A stretch of DNA of 64,000 bases from G963674665 sp964609625 (GCA_964609625.1 CAZSRS010000001.1:248001-312000), one strand, 5' to 3'. Positions 25,626 to 35,010 are shown, numbered from the stretch's first letter. A program made the numbers and translations. Notes: generated from the sequence alone by a model not told the origin.

Positions 25626-27524
25626 ATGACCCTGCATGGCATCTGCGGCCACATCGCCTTTATTGATCTGCGCGGTGGGAAGGTCGAAATCGAACACCCC
25701 GCCCCGGAACTCTACATCCAGTATCTCGGCGGGTACGGACTGGCCGGCTATTATCTCTACCGTCGCCAGCCGCGAAACTGCCCCCCATTGGGGGAGTGCG
25801 CCCTGCTGGGCTTCTTCACCGGCCCCCTCACCGGCACCACGGCCATCACCGGCAACCGCTTCACCGTGGTGGGCGCCTCGCCCAAGACCCGTGGCTTTGG
25901 CGACGCCAACTGCGGCGGCCAGTTCGGCCCGGCCCTCAAGGCCGCGGGGCTGGACGGCGTCTTCTTCCACGGTGTGGCCGAAAAGCCCGTCTACGCCCTG
26001 ATCCGCGACGGCTCCGTGGAGCTTCGTGACGCCTCGGACCTCTGGGGCCTGACCTGCTCGGCCACGGAGTGCGCGCTCCAGGACCTGCACGGCGCAAACA
26101 GCCAGTGCTCGGTCATCGGCCCCGCAGGGGAGCGCGTCTCGGCCCTGGCCTGCGTCATCAACGACTCGGGTCGCGCCGCCGGCCGCTCCGGCCTGGGCAT
26201 GAGCATGGGCGCCAAGCGCCTCAAGGCCGTGGTCGCGCTGCCGGGAGAATTGCCCTCCATCGCCGATCCCCAGGGCCTGAAGGAACTACGCCGCCGCATC
26301 ATCCAGGAGCGTTTCACCAAGGACAACCTCCTGTTCCAGTTCTTCCACCATACCGGTACCCCCGCGGCCATCGCCTCCAACGTGGAAATCGGCGACGCCC
26401 CAATCATGAACTGGAAAGGCTGGAAGGCCGACTTCCCCCATGCGGAGCGCATCGACGCCCCCTGCCATGAACCGTACAAACAGCGGGTCTACGCCTGCTG
26501 GAAGTGCCCAGTGGCCTGCGGCCGGATTCTCAAGGTGGCGCAAGGCCCCTACGCCTGCGAGACCCACCACCCGGAATACGAGACCCTGGGGGCCTTCGGG
26601 TCCATGTGTTGCAACGACAACCTCGAATCCATCATCAAGTGCAACGCGCTCTGCAACGAATACGGCATGGATACCATCTCCGCCGGCAGCACCGTGGCCT
26701 TTGCCATGGAGTGCTTCGAGCTGGGCCTGATCACGGCCCGGGACGCCGACATGGACCTTACCTGGGGCAACCACGCCTCCATCGTGCGCATGACCGAACA
26801 ACTGGCCTCGGGGCACGGATACCTGGGACGAATCTTTGGCCACGGCGTGCAACACGCCGCCGGAATCCTGGGCCCGCAGGCGCAGGAGGTGGCCATGCAC
26901 TGCGGGGGCGAGGAACTGCCCATGCACGACCCGCGCTGTTTCCCCGGCCTCGGTGCCAGCTACATCGCCGACGCCACGCCGGGGCGGCACACGCAACGCG
27001 GTTCCTGGAACCTGGAATCCGGCCGCGGCCGCCGCGCTCTGACGGACACTCCCGAGGACCAGCGCTTCCACTTCCCCCCCATCGAGGACCGCTACACCTA
27101 CAGCGGCAAGGGACAGGCCCACCGCCTGATGTCCGCCCTGGGGCACGTCATCAACGCCTCGGGCATCTGCCTCTTCGGCGCGATGGTCTGTCCGGACGAC
27201 GCTCTGCCCCGCTTCCTGTCGTTGGTCATGGGACACCGCTTCAGCAGCGAAGAGGTCCTGACCATCGGAGAGCGCATCGCCACCCTGCGCCTGGCCTACA
27301 ACCTGCGCGAAGGGGTGCGCAACCTCCGCGACTACGCGCTTCCACCGCGGGTGCTCGGCTCGCCGCCCATGCAACACGGCCCCCTGAAGGACGTCAGCGT
27401 GGACAACGCAACCCAGCTCCGCGATTATTACACTGCCATGGGCTGGGATTCGAGCAGTGGGTTCCCCCCTTCGGAGCGGTTGCAGGAACTGGGTCTCGAT
27501 TTCGCCCTGGACGCCCTGACCTGA
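25626..27524 (+). CDS. Aldehyde:ferredoxin oxidoreductase (tungstopterin family)
   Basis: 632 residues, normal for the AOR family. The N-terminal domain contains YLGGYGLAGYYLY and FTGPLTGTTAITGNRF. The [4Fe-4S] ligands are Cys291, Cys294 and Cys298 in CWKCPVACGR, with Cys515 in NASGICLFGAM as the fourth. GGEELPMHDPR (428-438) matches the pterin-contact motif. The enzyme oxidises aldehydes to acids with ferredoxin and carries a tungsten bis-pterin cofactor. The ribosome site AGGAG is good. No cofactor or ferredoxin gene is next to it. It ends 4 bases from the end of the convergent unknown gene. Confidence 0.92.
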   Translation: MTLHGICGHIAFIDLRGGKVEIEHPAPELYIQYLGGYGLAGYYLYRRQPRNCPPLGECALLGFFTGPLTGTTAITGNRFTVVGASPKTRGFGDANCGGQFGPALKAAGLDGVFFHGVAEKPVYALIRDGSVELRDASDLWGLTCSATECALQDLHGANSQCSVIGPAGERVSALACVINDSGRAAGRSGLGMSMGAKRLKAVVALPGELPSIADPQGLKELRRRIIQERFTKDNLLFQFFHHTGTPAAIASNVEIGDAPIMNWKGWKADFPHAERIDAPCHEPYKQRVYACWKCPVACGRILKVAQGPYACETHHPEYETLGAFGSMCCNDNLESIIKCNALCNEYGMDTISAGSTVAFAMECFELGLITARDADMDLTWGNHASIVRMTEQLASGHGYLGRIFGHGVQHAAGILGPQAQEVAMHCGGEELPMHDPRCFPGLGASYIADATPGRHTQRGSWNLESGRGRRALTDTPEDQRFHFPPIEDRYTYSGKGQAHRLMSALGHVINASGICLFGAMVCPDDALPRFLSLVMGHRFSSEEVLTIGERIATLRLAYNLREGVRNLRDYALPPRVLGSPPMQHGPLKDVSVDNATQLRDYYTAMGWDSSSGFPPSERLQELGLDFALDALT

Positions 27525-27528
27525 GGCC

Positions 27529-28239
27529 TCAGTCTTCGGCTTCGGTCCACCAATCCAACATGGTGGCGATCTTGCTGGGGGGCGTGTCCGGCAACCATAG
27601 CAGACGGCTCGGCAACGATGTTTTACCGTGCGTGTGCGGGAAAAAGGTGATGGACCCCACCACGGGTTCCTGGACATCGAACCCTGGGCCGTAAGTGTAG
27701 ATGAACTTACCCACTTTTTGGAGCATTCGGCGCTCCCCGGTCTTCCGATCCACGAAGAGCAGCCTGTCGCCCATGGTAGGGTGTATCTCGATGATGCGGT
27801 CTTCCCCGGCGACCTTGTAACTGCCGAAGAAGTCCTTGGTGGTGAAGTCGTAGGCGCCGATAGCGCGGAGGGACAGGCGCAACTCGCTGCCCTGCTTCAT
27901 GTAGCCGCCAAAGAACACCTTGTCGGCCACCTCCTGGGTCACCTTCGGGATTTGCACCGGGCGGTCCACCTTCTTCGGACTGATGAACGTGACCGGCCCG
28001 AGGTTGGGCATGGTCTGGTGAGGGAGTTTGGCTCTGGCCAGGACCCCGTAGACATCCCCCGGAGGCAGGGGGGGCGTCGGTTGCTCTTCCAACACGAGTT
28101 CCATGAGTTTCCGCGGCTGGATAAGAGGTTTGGCCGGCTGCAATGCTCCCGGCGGGGGCGTGTACTCGAAAAGCAACGCCCCAACAAGGATGAGACAGCA
28201 ATGCAGAACCAGTGAACACGTGGCGCCAAGGACTCGCAT
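27529..28239 (-). CDS. Conserved membrane-anchored protein of unknown function
   Basis: 236 residues from ATG 28239, with GAGGGG directly upstream. A hydrophobic segment (about 5-25) is followed by a proline-rich stretch (about 30-65, including PTPPLPPG) and a C-terminal globular domain of about 150 residues rich in beta-strand-like sequence. The layout is like TonB-type or periplasmic envelope proteins: inner-membrane anchor, Pro-rich spacer, periplasmic domain. I do not recognise the domain. It converges with the aldehyde oxidoreductase gene, leaving only 4 bases between the stops. Confidence 0.7.
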   Translation of the reverse strand: MRVLGATCSLVLHCCLILVGALLFEYTPPPGALQPAKPLIQPRKLMELVLEEQPTPPLPPGDVYGVLARAKLPHQTMPNLGPVTFISPKKVDRPVQIPKVTQEVADKVFFGGYMKQGSELRLSLRAIGAYDFTTKDFFGSYKVAGEDRIIEIHPTMGDRLLFVDRKTGERRMLQKVGKFIYTYGPGFDVQEPVVGSITFFPHTHGKTSLPSRLLWLPDTPPSKIATMLDWWTEAED

Positions 28240-28905
28240 GACCCCTCGCCGGGTTGCAGGTGTGCCGCGGTCAATGTGTACACAGCATAAATAATGCCTG
28301 TTTGGAAAATATTCCAGTTCAAGGGGCGGAATGCTGTATATCACAGAGGAAGCGGGCTTTTTTTTCATTTTTTTTGGATTGGGCGTGAGCGGAGGCCATT
28401 CCGAGCCATTGATCTGATGCCGGCTTTTACAGCGCATAACACTTCCTGATGAAGAACGGCCAGGCCAGAAATTCGCCCATCATGGCGTATGCCCTCGCCA
28501 ATTCCAGCTTGCAATTGTGCACTTCCGGGCGAGCGTTTTAATCTAAATACATTTTTATGAATTGCATTACACAAAAACATACGTATTTTAATTTCGTAAC
28601 ACGCAGAACAAATCATCCTTTACTGTGGAGAGACACAAATAACCAGCCCAGATGCATTGACTTACGTCCAGTTTACAGTATAGTGCCTCCCAGCTTTATG
28701 AAAAGATTCACATGCCACATGCCATGAAAACGCCACGAAACGCCACAGCAACTTCGCAATCACCCATCGCGACCGGTGGGGGGCGTTGTTCCGTGCCTTT
28801 TCGCGGCCAAGACGTCGGGCCGGGGGTTCCTGTTCTGGGACTCCCTCAATGCATATGCACCTTTAATGGTTCTCTAAGACCCCTAATTGAGGATGGAGGT
28901 ATTCT
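28240..28905. promoter_or_regulatory. Divergent regulatory region upstream of hydrogenase operon
   Basis: 666 bases without a convincing gene; 28280-28700 is markedly more A/T-rich than its surroundings. It holds the perfect palindrome TGTGTACACA (28275-28284), an inverted repeat TGGAA-N4-TTCCA (28303-28316) and the hyn promoter at 28657-28684. The palindrome lies 36 bases upstream of the unknown minus-strand gene. A weak 83-codon frame at 28365-28616 (minus) is not supported. Confidence 0.6.
28657..28684 (+). promoter_or_regulatory. Sigma-70-type promoter of the hydrogenase operon
   Basis: TTGACT (28657-28662) and TATAGT (28679-28684) with 16-base spacing. Each box differs from consensus at one position. 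Transcription would start near 28691, giving a leader of about 215 bases before hynB. Confidence 0.65.
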
Positions 28906-29841
28906 ATGAGGATTTCCGTAGGTCTCGGAAGAGAAGGCGCAGAGAAACGTCTGGAGGAACGTGGAGTTTCCCGTCGTGACTTCATGAAGTTTTGCGCGGC
29001 CGTGGCGGCGGCAATGGGCATGGGGCCTGCCTTCGCACCCAAAGTCGCCGAGGCGTTGACCTCTGGCAAGCGGCCTTCGGTGGTGTACCTGCACTTCGCC
29101 GAGTGCACGGGCTGCTCTGAGGCTGTCCTGAGGACTGTCGATCCTTACGTCGACACCCTGCTGCTGGACACCATTTCCATGGACTACCATGAAACCCTGA
29201 TGGCCGGCGCCGGCGACGCAGTGGAAGAAGCACTGCACGAGGCCATCAAGCATGATTTCGTCTGCGTCATCGAGGGCGGTATCCCCACCATCGAGAACGG
29301 AGCCTGGGGCAAGGTTTCCGGTCACGCGATGCTGGACATTGCCAAAGAGATCGTCCCCAAGGCCCAGGCCTTGATCAACATCGGCACCTGCTCGTCTTTT
29401 GGCGGCGTGCAGAAGGCCGCTCCGAACCCCTCCAAGGCCATGGGTGTGAACGAGGCCCTGGGCGTTCAGGGCATCAACATCCCCGGCTGCCCGCCGAACC
29501 CCATCAACTTTGTCGGCGCCGTGGTCCACTACCTGACCAAGGGGCTGCCGGAACTGGACGAGTACAACCGACCCAAGCTGTTCTACGGTGAAACCGTGCA
29601 CGACAACTGCGAACGGCTGAAGCATTTTGAAAGCGGCGAATTCGCACCCTCCTTCGGTTCCGAAGAGGCCAAGAAAGGCTGGTGCCTGTACGAACTGGGC
29701 TGCAAGGGTCCCCAGACCTACAACAACTGCCCCAAGGTGCTCTTCAACCAGACCACCTGGCCTGTGCGGGCCGGCCATCCCTGCATCGGCTGCAGCGAGC
29801 CCAACTTCTGGGACACCATGAGCCCGTTCTACGAGTCATAG
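28906..29841 (+). CDS. hynB: Periplasmic [NiFe] hydrogenase small subunit
   Basis: 311 residues. A Tat signal with twin arginine SRRDFMKFC (22-30) and hydrophobic stretch to about residue 50 exports the folded heterodimer. FAECTGCSE (Cys67, Cys70) begins the proximal cluster site; later cysteines in IGTCSSFGG, IPGCPPNP and HPCIGCSEPNFWD complete the three Fe-S clusters. It passes electrons from the Ni-Fe site to periplasmic cytochrome c3. GGAGG precedes ATG 28906. hynA follows after 69 bases. Confidence 0.97.
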   Translation: MRISVGLGREGAEKRLEERGVSRRDFMKFCAAVAAAMGMGPAFAPKVAEALTSGKRPSVVYLHFAECTGCSEAVLRTVDPYVDTLLLDTISMDYHETLMAGAGDAVEEALHEAIKHDFVCVIEGGIPTIENGAWGKVSGHAMLDIAKEIVPKAQALINIGTCSSFGGVQKAAPNPSKAMGVNEALGVQGINIPGCPPNPINFVGAVVHYLTKGLPELDEYNRPKLFYGETVHDNCERLKHFESGEFAPSFGSEEAKKGWCLYELGCKGPQTYNNCPKVLFNQTTWPVRAGHPCIGCSEPNFWDTMSPFYES

Positions 29842-29910
29842 GTCTCGCACACTCAACGGTCATGACGAACTGAACAATTGAGACAACCGTTCGCCAAGGA
29901 GGAACACCAT

Positions 29911-31575
29911 ATGGCAGCGCCGAAAAGCGATTACACTGGAAAAGTGGTAATCGATCCCATTACCAGAATCGAAGGCCACCTGCGTATCGAGGTGGAAGTT
30001 GAAAACGGCTTGGTCAAAAACGCCTGGAGCAGCTCGCAGCTGTTCCGCGGCCTGGAACTCATCCTCAAGGGCCGCGATCCCCGCGACGCCCAGCACTTCA
30101 CCCAACGCGCCTGCGGCGTGTGCACCTACGTGCATGCCCTGGCTTCCACCCGCTGCGTGGACAACGCCGTCCAGGTCAAGATTCCCAAGAACGCCACTTT
30201 GATCCGCAACTTGGTCATGGCCTCCCAGTACATGCATGACCACTTGGTGCACTTCTACCACCTGCACGCCCTGGACTTCGTGGATGTCACAAGCGCGCTT
30301 CAGGCCGACCCGCAAAAGGCCGCCAAGATCGCCAACGACATCTCCCCCCGCAAGACCAAGGCCGAAGACCTCAAGGCCGTGCAGCAGCGCCTGCAGGCCT
30401 TCGTGGATTCCGGTCAGCTGGGTATCTTCACCAACGCCTACTTCCTGGGCGGCCACCCGGCATACGTCCTGCCCCCCGAAGTCAACCTCATCGCCACCGC
30501 GCACTACCTGGAAGCCCTGCACATGCAGGTCAAGGCCGCGCGCGCCATGGCCATTCTGGGCGGCAAGAACCCCCACACCCAGTTCACGGTCGTGGGCGGC
30601 GTCACCAACTACGACTGCATGGATCCCAAACGCCTGGCCGAGTACATCGCACTGTACAAGGAAACCAAGCAGTTCATCGACGAGGTCTACATCCCGGATC
30701 TGCTGGCCGTAGCCGGTTTCTACACCGACTGGTTCGGCATCGGCGGCACCACCAACTTCCTGACCTTCGGTGAATTCCCCTCGGACGAATACGACCTCGA
30801 CTCACGCTTCTACCCCGCGGGCTTCATCGCCAACCGCGAGATCGGCAAGCTCGAGGCTTTCGATCCCAAGGAAGTCACCGAATCCATCAAGCACTCCTGG
30901 TACAAAGGCGACTCCGACCTGCATCCTTACAACGGCGTGACCGAGCCCCAGTACACCAGCCTCGAGGACAAGGATCGCTACTCCTGGATGAAGGCCCCTC
31001 GTTACAAGGGCGCCTCGTCCGAGGTCGGCCCCCTGGCGGCGACACTGATCGCCTACGCCAAGGGCCAGCCCGAAACCAAGAAGCTCGTGGACACCGTACT
31101 GGCGAAGTTCAACGCCGGCCCCGAAGTCCTGTTCTCCACCTTGGGGCGCACCGCCGCCCGCGGCATCGAATGTGCGGTCACCGCCGCCAAGGGGTTGGAC
31201 TGGATCAACGAACTGGAAGCCAACGTCAAAAGCGGCAACACCGAGATCTACACCGAGTGGGAAATGCCCAAGGAAGCTCAGGGCGTCGGTTTCGTCACCG
31301 CTCCTCGCGGTGCCCTGTCCCACTGGATCAACATCAAGGACGGCAAGATCGACAACTTCCAGCTCGTGGTGCCCTCCACCTGGAACCTCGGTCCCCGCTG
31401 CTCCGGCGACAAGCTCAGCCCTGTCGAGGAAGCGCTCATCGGCACCCCCATCGCCGATCCCAAGCGCCCCGTCGAAATCCTGCGCACCGTCCACTCCTAT
31501 GACCCCTGCATCGCCTGCGGCGTGCACGTCATCGACCCGGAGAGCAACGAAGTGCACAAGTTCAAGGTCTGCTAG
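29911..31575 (+). CDS. hynA: Periplasmic [NiFe] hydrogenase large subunit
   Basis: 554 residues from ATG 29911, with AAGGAGG upstream. The nickel-iron site ligands are Cys68 and Cys71 (RACGVC) and Cys533 and Cys536 (DPCIACGVH). The last 15 residues after His539 form the peptide removed by the maturation protease. No selenocysteine codon is present, so this is the [NiFe] rather than the [NiFeSe] type. It has no signal peptide and is exported with the small subunit by the Tat route. It reversibly oxidises H2. Confidence 0.97.
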   Translation: MAAPKSDYTGKVVIDPITRIEGHLRIEVEVENGLVKNAWSSSQLFRGLELILKGRDPRDAQHFTQRACGVCTYVHALASTRCVDNAVQVKIPKNATLIRNLVMASQYMHDHLVHFYHLHALDFVDVTSALQADPQKAAKIANDISPRKTKAEDLKAVQQRLQAFVDSGQLGIFTNAYFLGGHPAYVLPPEVNLIATAHYLEALHMQVKAARAMAILGGKNPHTQFTVVGGVTNYDCMDPKRLAEYIALYKETKQFIDEVYIPDLLAVAGFYTDWFGIGGTTNFLTFGEFPSDEYDLDSRFYPAGFIANREIGKLEAFDPKEVTESIKHSWYKGDSDLHPYNGVTEPQYTSLEDKDRYSWMKAPRYKGASSEVGPLAATLIAYAKGQPETKKLVDTVLAKFNAGPEVLFSTLGRTAARGIECAVTAAKGLDWINELEANVKSGNTEIYTEWEMPKEAQGVGFVTAPRGALSHWINIKDGKIDNFQLVVPSTWNLGPRCSGDKLSPVEEALIGTPIADPKRPVEILRTVHSYDPCIACGVHVIDPESNEVHKFKVC

Positions 31576-31604
31576 CTTGCACTGATCGACAACTCACAAC
31601 CATC

Positions 31605-31643
31605 GCGGGAATCCGGCCTTGCGCCGGGTTCCCGCTTTCTTTA
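31605..31643 (+). terminator. Terminator-like hairpin between hynA and hynC
   Basis: GCGGGAATCCGGC (31605-31617) pairs with GCCGGGTTCCCGC (31623-31635) apart from one G-T pair, followed by TTTCTTTAT. It lies 30 bases after hynA and only 12 bases before the hynC start. It would reduce transcription into the maturation genes relative to the structural genes. Confidence 0.8.
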
Positions 31644-31647
31644 TACC

Positions 31648-32175
31648 ATGACCATGCAAACACAACCTGATGGCATTCTCGTTCTCGGCGTCGGCAACAT
31701 CCTCTACACCGACGAAGGCTCCGGCGTTCGGCTGGTGGAATATCTCCAGCAACACTACGACGTTTCCGACAACGTCACCCTCATGGACGGCGGCACCCTG
31801 GGCACCAGACTCATGGACTACATCATGCGCTGCGCCAAGCTCATCGTGGTGGACGCCGTGCTCGGTGGAGACGAACCTGGCTCCATCTATCGCCTCACGG
31901 GCGAAGACCTGCGCAAGAGCTTGGCCTTCAAGAACTCCATGCACCAGACCGACCTCGTGGACACCCTGATCTTTTGTGAGATCGCCGGCCACAGGCCCGA
32001 GGCGGTGGTCGTCGGCATCGAGCCCTTCGATTACCAGTCCATGGCCGTGGACTTGAGCGAGACCATCGCCGCCAGGCTCCCCAAACTGGCGGAAATCGTG
32101 ATCCAGGAAATCGAAAACGCCGGTGGCGGTTGCTCACCGAAAACAGTGGCCGTTCCATCTCAGCCCACGGAGTGA
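31648..32175 (+). CDS. hynC: Hydrogenase maturation protease
   Basis: 175 residues. The HyaD/HybD/HoxW family signature VLGVGNILYTDEGSG holds Glu23; Asp69 (VVDAV) and His99 (SMHQTDL) complete the nickel-sensing site. It cleaves the C-terminal peptide of HynA after nickel insertion. ATG 31648 comes straight after the terminator-like hairpin and lacks a clear ribosome site; ATG 31654 is an alternative start. Confidence 0.93.
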   Translation: MTMQTQPDGILVLGVGNILYTDEGSGVRLVEYLQQHYDVSDNVTLMDGGTLGTRLMDYIMRCAKLIVVDAVLGGDEPGSIYRLTGEDLRKSLAFKNSMHQTDLVDTLIFCEIAGHRPEAVVVGIEPFDYQSMAVDLSETIAARLPKLAEIVIQEIENAGGGCSPKTVAVPSQPTE

Positions 32176-32181
32176 AGTACG

Positions 32182-32427
32182 ATGTGCCTGGCCATCCCAG
32201 CTTGCATTACTGAAATCAAGGACGACTTCGCCACCTGTCGCGTTGGTGAGAGCGATACCTTCATCACCGTCTCGCTCATGCTCATGGCCGATGCGGTCGC
32301 GGTGGGCGACTACCTCATAGTCCACGCCGGTTTCGCCCTGCACAAACTCAACCGGGAAGACGCCCTGGAATCCCTGAACGTGTTGCGGCAAATGGTTGCA
32401 GCCCAAGGAGAGCAGCCTGGCTTCTGA
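32182..32427 (+). CDS. hypC: HypC/HupF-type hydrogenase maturation chaperone
   Basis: 81 residues with the essential MCLAIP N-terminus (Cys2 binds iron and the large-subunit precursor) and DYLIVHAGFALHKL. HypC proteins carry the Fe(CN)2CO unit with HypD and guard the large subunit until nickel is loaded. It follows hynC after 6 bases and is probably dedicated to this hydrogenase (the hynD position in Desulfovibrio operons). Confidence 0.93.
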   Translation: MCLAIPACITEIKDDFATCRVGESDTFITVSLMLMADAVAVGDYLIVHAGFALHKLNREDALESLNVLRQMVAAQGEQPGF

Positions 32428-32594
32428 GCCTGACGCATCACTCCCTCTGCCCGGACGACTCCCGACTCCGTTACCGCGGAACAACAACCCAGCGGCACAA
32501 ACACTTGCCTTTGTCGTGCTCTCTCTTTACAAAGAGGTGATACGCATGGCAGGCATTCTTGTATCCATCGCCCGCAAAACAAACGGAGCGCGTC

Positions 32595-33800
32595 ATGCCT
32601 CACCGCTTTGCTTCCAGAATGCGCAAGGCGCACAAGTCCTTCATCAGGGAAATCCTCAAGGTCACTGAAAAGCCCGAAATCATCTCCTTCGCGGGCGGGC
32701 TTCCCTGTCCCGATCTCTTCCCTTTCCGCGACATGGAGCGTGCCGCCGTTCAGGTGATCTCCATGAACGGTCCAGAAGCACTCCAATACTCCACCACGGA
32801 GGGCTACCCCCCCCTGCGGGAGTGGATCGCCATGCGCTATAAGACCAAGTATGGCATGGACATCGATCCCGCGAGGATATGTATCACCACCGGCTCGCAA
32901 CAGGCCCTGGACATCGTGGCCAAGGTGCTGCTCAACCCCGGCGACACCGTGCTTGTGGAACGCCCCGGCTATCTTGGCGCCATTCAGTGCTTCTCGCTCT
33001 ATGAACCGGTTTTCCAAGGCATCGAACTGCAGCACGACGGTCCTGACCTCAACGCCCTCTCCATTTGCATCGCGAAAAAGAATGTCAAGCTGTTCTATGC
33101 CGCGCCCACGTTCCAGAACCCTTCTGGCCTGTCCTACAGCCTGGAAAAACGTCAGGCAGTGGCGGATCTGCTCCGGGGCAAGGACGTGGTGCTTCTCGAG
33201 GACAACCCCTATGGCGAGTTGCGTTTCGCGGGACAGGACCTGCCACCCATGGCCCAGAACATGCTCCGCGAAAACGCCCTGCTCATGGGCAGCTTCTCCA
33301 AAATCGTCGCACCTGGCATGCGCGTGGGCTGGATCGTCGCCCCTGAACTGTTCCTGGACAAACTCGTCCTTGCCAAGCAGGCGGCGGACCTGCATACCAG
33401 CTCACTGACACAACGCATCATCCATCGATTTCTCACCGACGCGGACCTGGAGAAGCACCTGGAACTCATTCGGGAGCACTACGGAGAGCACTGCAGCACC
33501 ATGCTCCAGGCGGCGGAGGAGCATTTCCCACCGGGCGTCACGGTCACCAGGCCTGAAGGCGGCATGTTCCTCTGGGCACGTCTGCCAGAAGGATACGACG
33601 CCATGGATCTCTTCAACCTTTCCATTGAGCGGGGCGTGGCATTCGTGCCGGGACGCCCCTTCCACTGGGACGGCAGCGGCGAAAACTGTTTCCGCCTGAA
33701 TTATTCCAACGCTTCCCCGGAAACCATCCGTCTGGGAATGGAGCGACTTGGGGCCTGCATCCGCCAACTCCTGGACAACGGACCTGAAAACGAGCCATAA
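32595..33800 (+). CDS. PLP-dependent aminotransferase, class I (2-aminoadipate/MocR-like branch)
   Basis: 401 residues from ATG 32595, the start just before MPHRFASRMRK. The fold-type I pattern is complete: ITTGSQQALDIVAKVLLNPGD, APTFQNPSGLSYSLEKR, LEDNPYGELRF and the Schiff-base Lys236 in MGSFSKIVAPGMRVGW. It resembles LysN/2-aminoadipate and valine-type transaminases; the substrate cannot be told. The SPOR gene starts 7 bases after its stop, so the four genes 32595-37451 may form one transcript. Confidence 0.92.
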   Translation: MPHRFASRMRKAHKSFIREILKVTEKPEIISFAGGLPCPDLFPFRDMERAAVQVISMNGPEALQYSTTEGYPPLREWIAMRYKTKYGMDIDPARICITTGSQQALDIVAKVLLNPGDTVLVERPGYLGAIQCFSLYEPVFQGIELQHDGPDLNALSICIAKKNVKLFYAAPTFQNPSGLSYSLEKRQAVADLLRGKDVVLLEDNPYGELRFAGQDLPPMAQNMLRENALLMGSFSKIVAPGMRVGWIVAPELFLDKLVLAKQAADLHTSSLTQRIIHRFLTDADLEKHLELIREHYGEHCSTMLQAAEEHFPPGVTVTRPEGGMFLWARLPEGYDAMDLFNLSIERGVAFVPGRPFHWDGSGENCFRLNYSNASPETIRLGMERLGACIRQLLDNGPENEP

Positions 33801-33807
33801 TCCACAC

Positions 33808-34977
33808 ATGCTGCCCGATACACCTCTCTCCCCGGCATCGAGAACCCTGTCCACGGGCAGGGGCATGTTCTGTTGTGCACCGCTTGCGCTCGCGATCCTG
33901 CTCCTTGGCCTATGGGTTCCACATCAGGCTGACGCCGCGGAGAAGTTTGCAGTGCAGTTCGTGGTCCCCTCGGGCAAGGACGAGATCTGGAAATTCGTGG
34001 AAATGGTCTCGGACAAGGGCTATCCCGCATACATGTTCACACGCGAACTGGGGGGAGAAAAGCACTACCACGCCCACATGGGCACCTACGACTCCATTGT
34101 CGAAGCCATCGATGCCGCGGTGGCACTGCAAAAGGAAATCCGGGTCGAATACGAGATCGTCCACGCCAACACAAACAAGGTCGTCAATCTGCGCAAGGGG
34201 CAGGACAGGCAGGACCAAACAGCGCTGCCTTCGGATCAAACCCGGCCCGAAACACTTCCCCTGCCGGAGGAAGCCTTGCCAGAGCCGATGGAGCCTCCTG
34301 CCCTGATCGCCGAGCCCGATGCCGTCCCTGAATCGGCCGGGAGTGTACACGCCCTTGTGGAGCCATTTCCGGCTTCAAAGCCCACGCCTCTCGAGAAGGA
34401 TCTCGAACAGCCACTCTTGCCGTCGGACCGGGAACCGCAAGCTGCCGCATCAGAGCCCGAACCGCTCCCTGCCGCAGCCCCGGCACAAACACCCCCACCG
34501 AAACCAGAACCGTCCGCTGCGAAACCAAAGGCCGAAGCTACGCCGAAACCGGCGCCCCAGTTCGTGACACCGCAACCCGAGCCGGCGCCGAAACCAGCGC
34601 CCAGGCGTTCCGACCCCTCGGCTGTTGCCGAAACGCCAAGGATTGCGGCCGTGAACCCGCTGCATCCTCCGGAAAGCACAGCTCCGCTGGAGACCCTCTT
34701 CCTGTTGCAACTGCACTCCTTCAGCATTCAGGAAAACGCCCTGAAAGCGGCCCGTGAATACAGCGCAAGAGGACTGCCCAACATCGTCGTCATCCTGCTC
34801 TACGACGATGCCCACAGACCCTGGTATGTCGTCTCCCTCGGCCACTACAGGGACAAGGGTACAGCCTTGCGAGCCGCCAGGGAATTCGAGGAAAGGGAGA
34901 ACCGCTCCCTCACCCTCAATGAGGTAGACGCAAGTTTTCTGGAAACCCGGGTCGTTCCGCACGGCGGCCTGCCCTGA
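33808..34977 (+). CDS. SPOR-domain envelope protein with Pro/Ala/Glu-rich linker
   Basis: 389 residues from ATG 33808; ATG 33865 would give a more typical signal peptide. The hydrophobic segment ALAILLLGLWV followed by QADAAEKF looks like a cleaved or anchoring signal. Residues after it (about 45-125) resemble a first SPOR-like alpha/beta domain (FAVQFVVPSGK). A long low-complexity linker rich in Pro, Ala, Glu and Lys leads to a C-terminal SPOR domain (FLLQLHSFSIQENALKAARE, WYVVSLGHYRDKGTALRAA). SPOR domains bind denuded peptidoglycan at division sites. A role in envelope or division is inferred. Confidence 0.82.
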   Translation: MLPDTPLSPASRTLSTGRGMFCCAPLALAILLLGLWVPHQADAAEKFAVQFVVPSGKDEIWKFVEMVSDKGYPAYMFTRELGGEKHYHAHMGTYDSIVEAIDAAVALQKEIRVEYEIVHANTNKVVNLRKGQDRQDQTALPSDQTRPETLPLPEEALPEPMEPPALIAEPDAVPESAGSVHALVEPFPASKPTPLEKDLEQPLLPSDREPQAAASEPEPLPAAAPAQTPPPKPEPSAAKPKAEATPKPAPQFVTPQPEPAPKPAPRRSDPSAVAETPRIAAVNPLHPPESTAPLETLFLLQLHSFSIQENALKAAREYSARGLPNIVVILLYDDAHRPWYVVSLGHYRDKGTALRAAREFEERENRSLTLNEVDASFLETRVVPHGGLP

Positions 34978-35010
34978 GATCCGACGCCCCCAGCTGACGG
35001 AGCCTCCTAC

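Noticed and set aside
28365..28616. An 83-codon minus-strand frame in the hyn upstream region
   Set aside because: No ribosome site, odd composition and no family; it lies in an A/T-rich regulatory stretch.
29911..31575. Possible [NiFeSe] hydrogenase
   Set aside because: The proximal ligand in DPCIAC is a normal Cys codon, not TGA, and no selenocysteine insertion element is needed.
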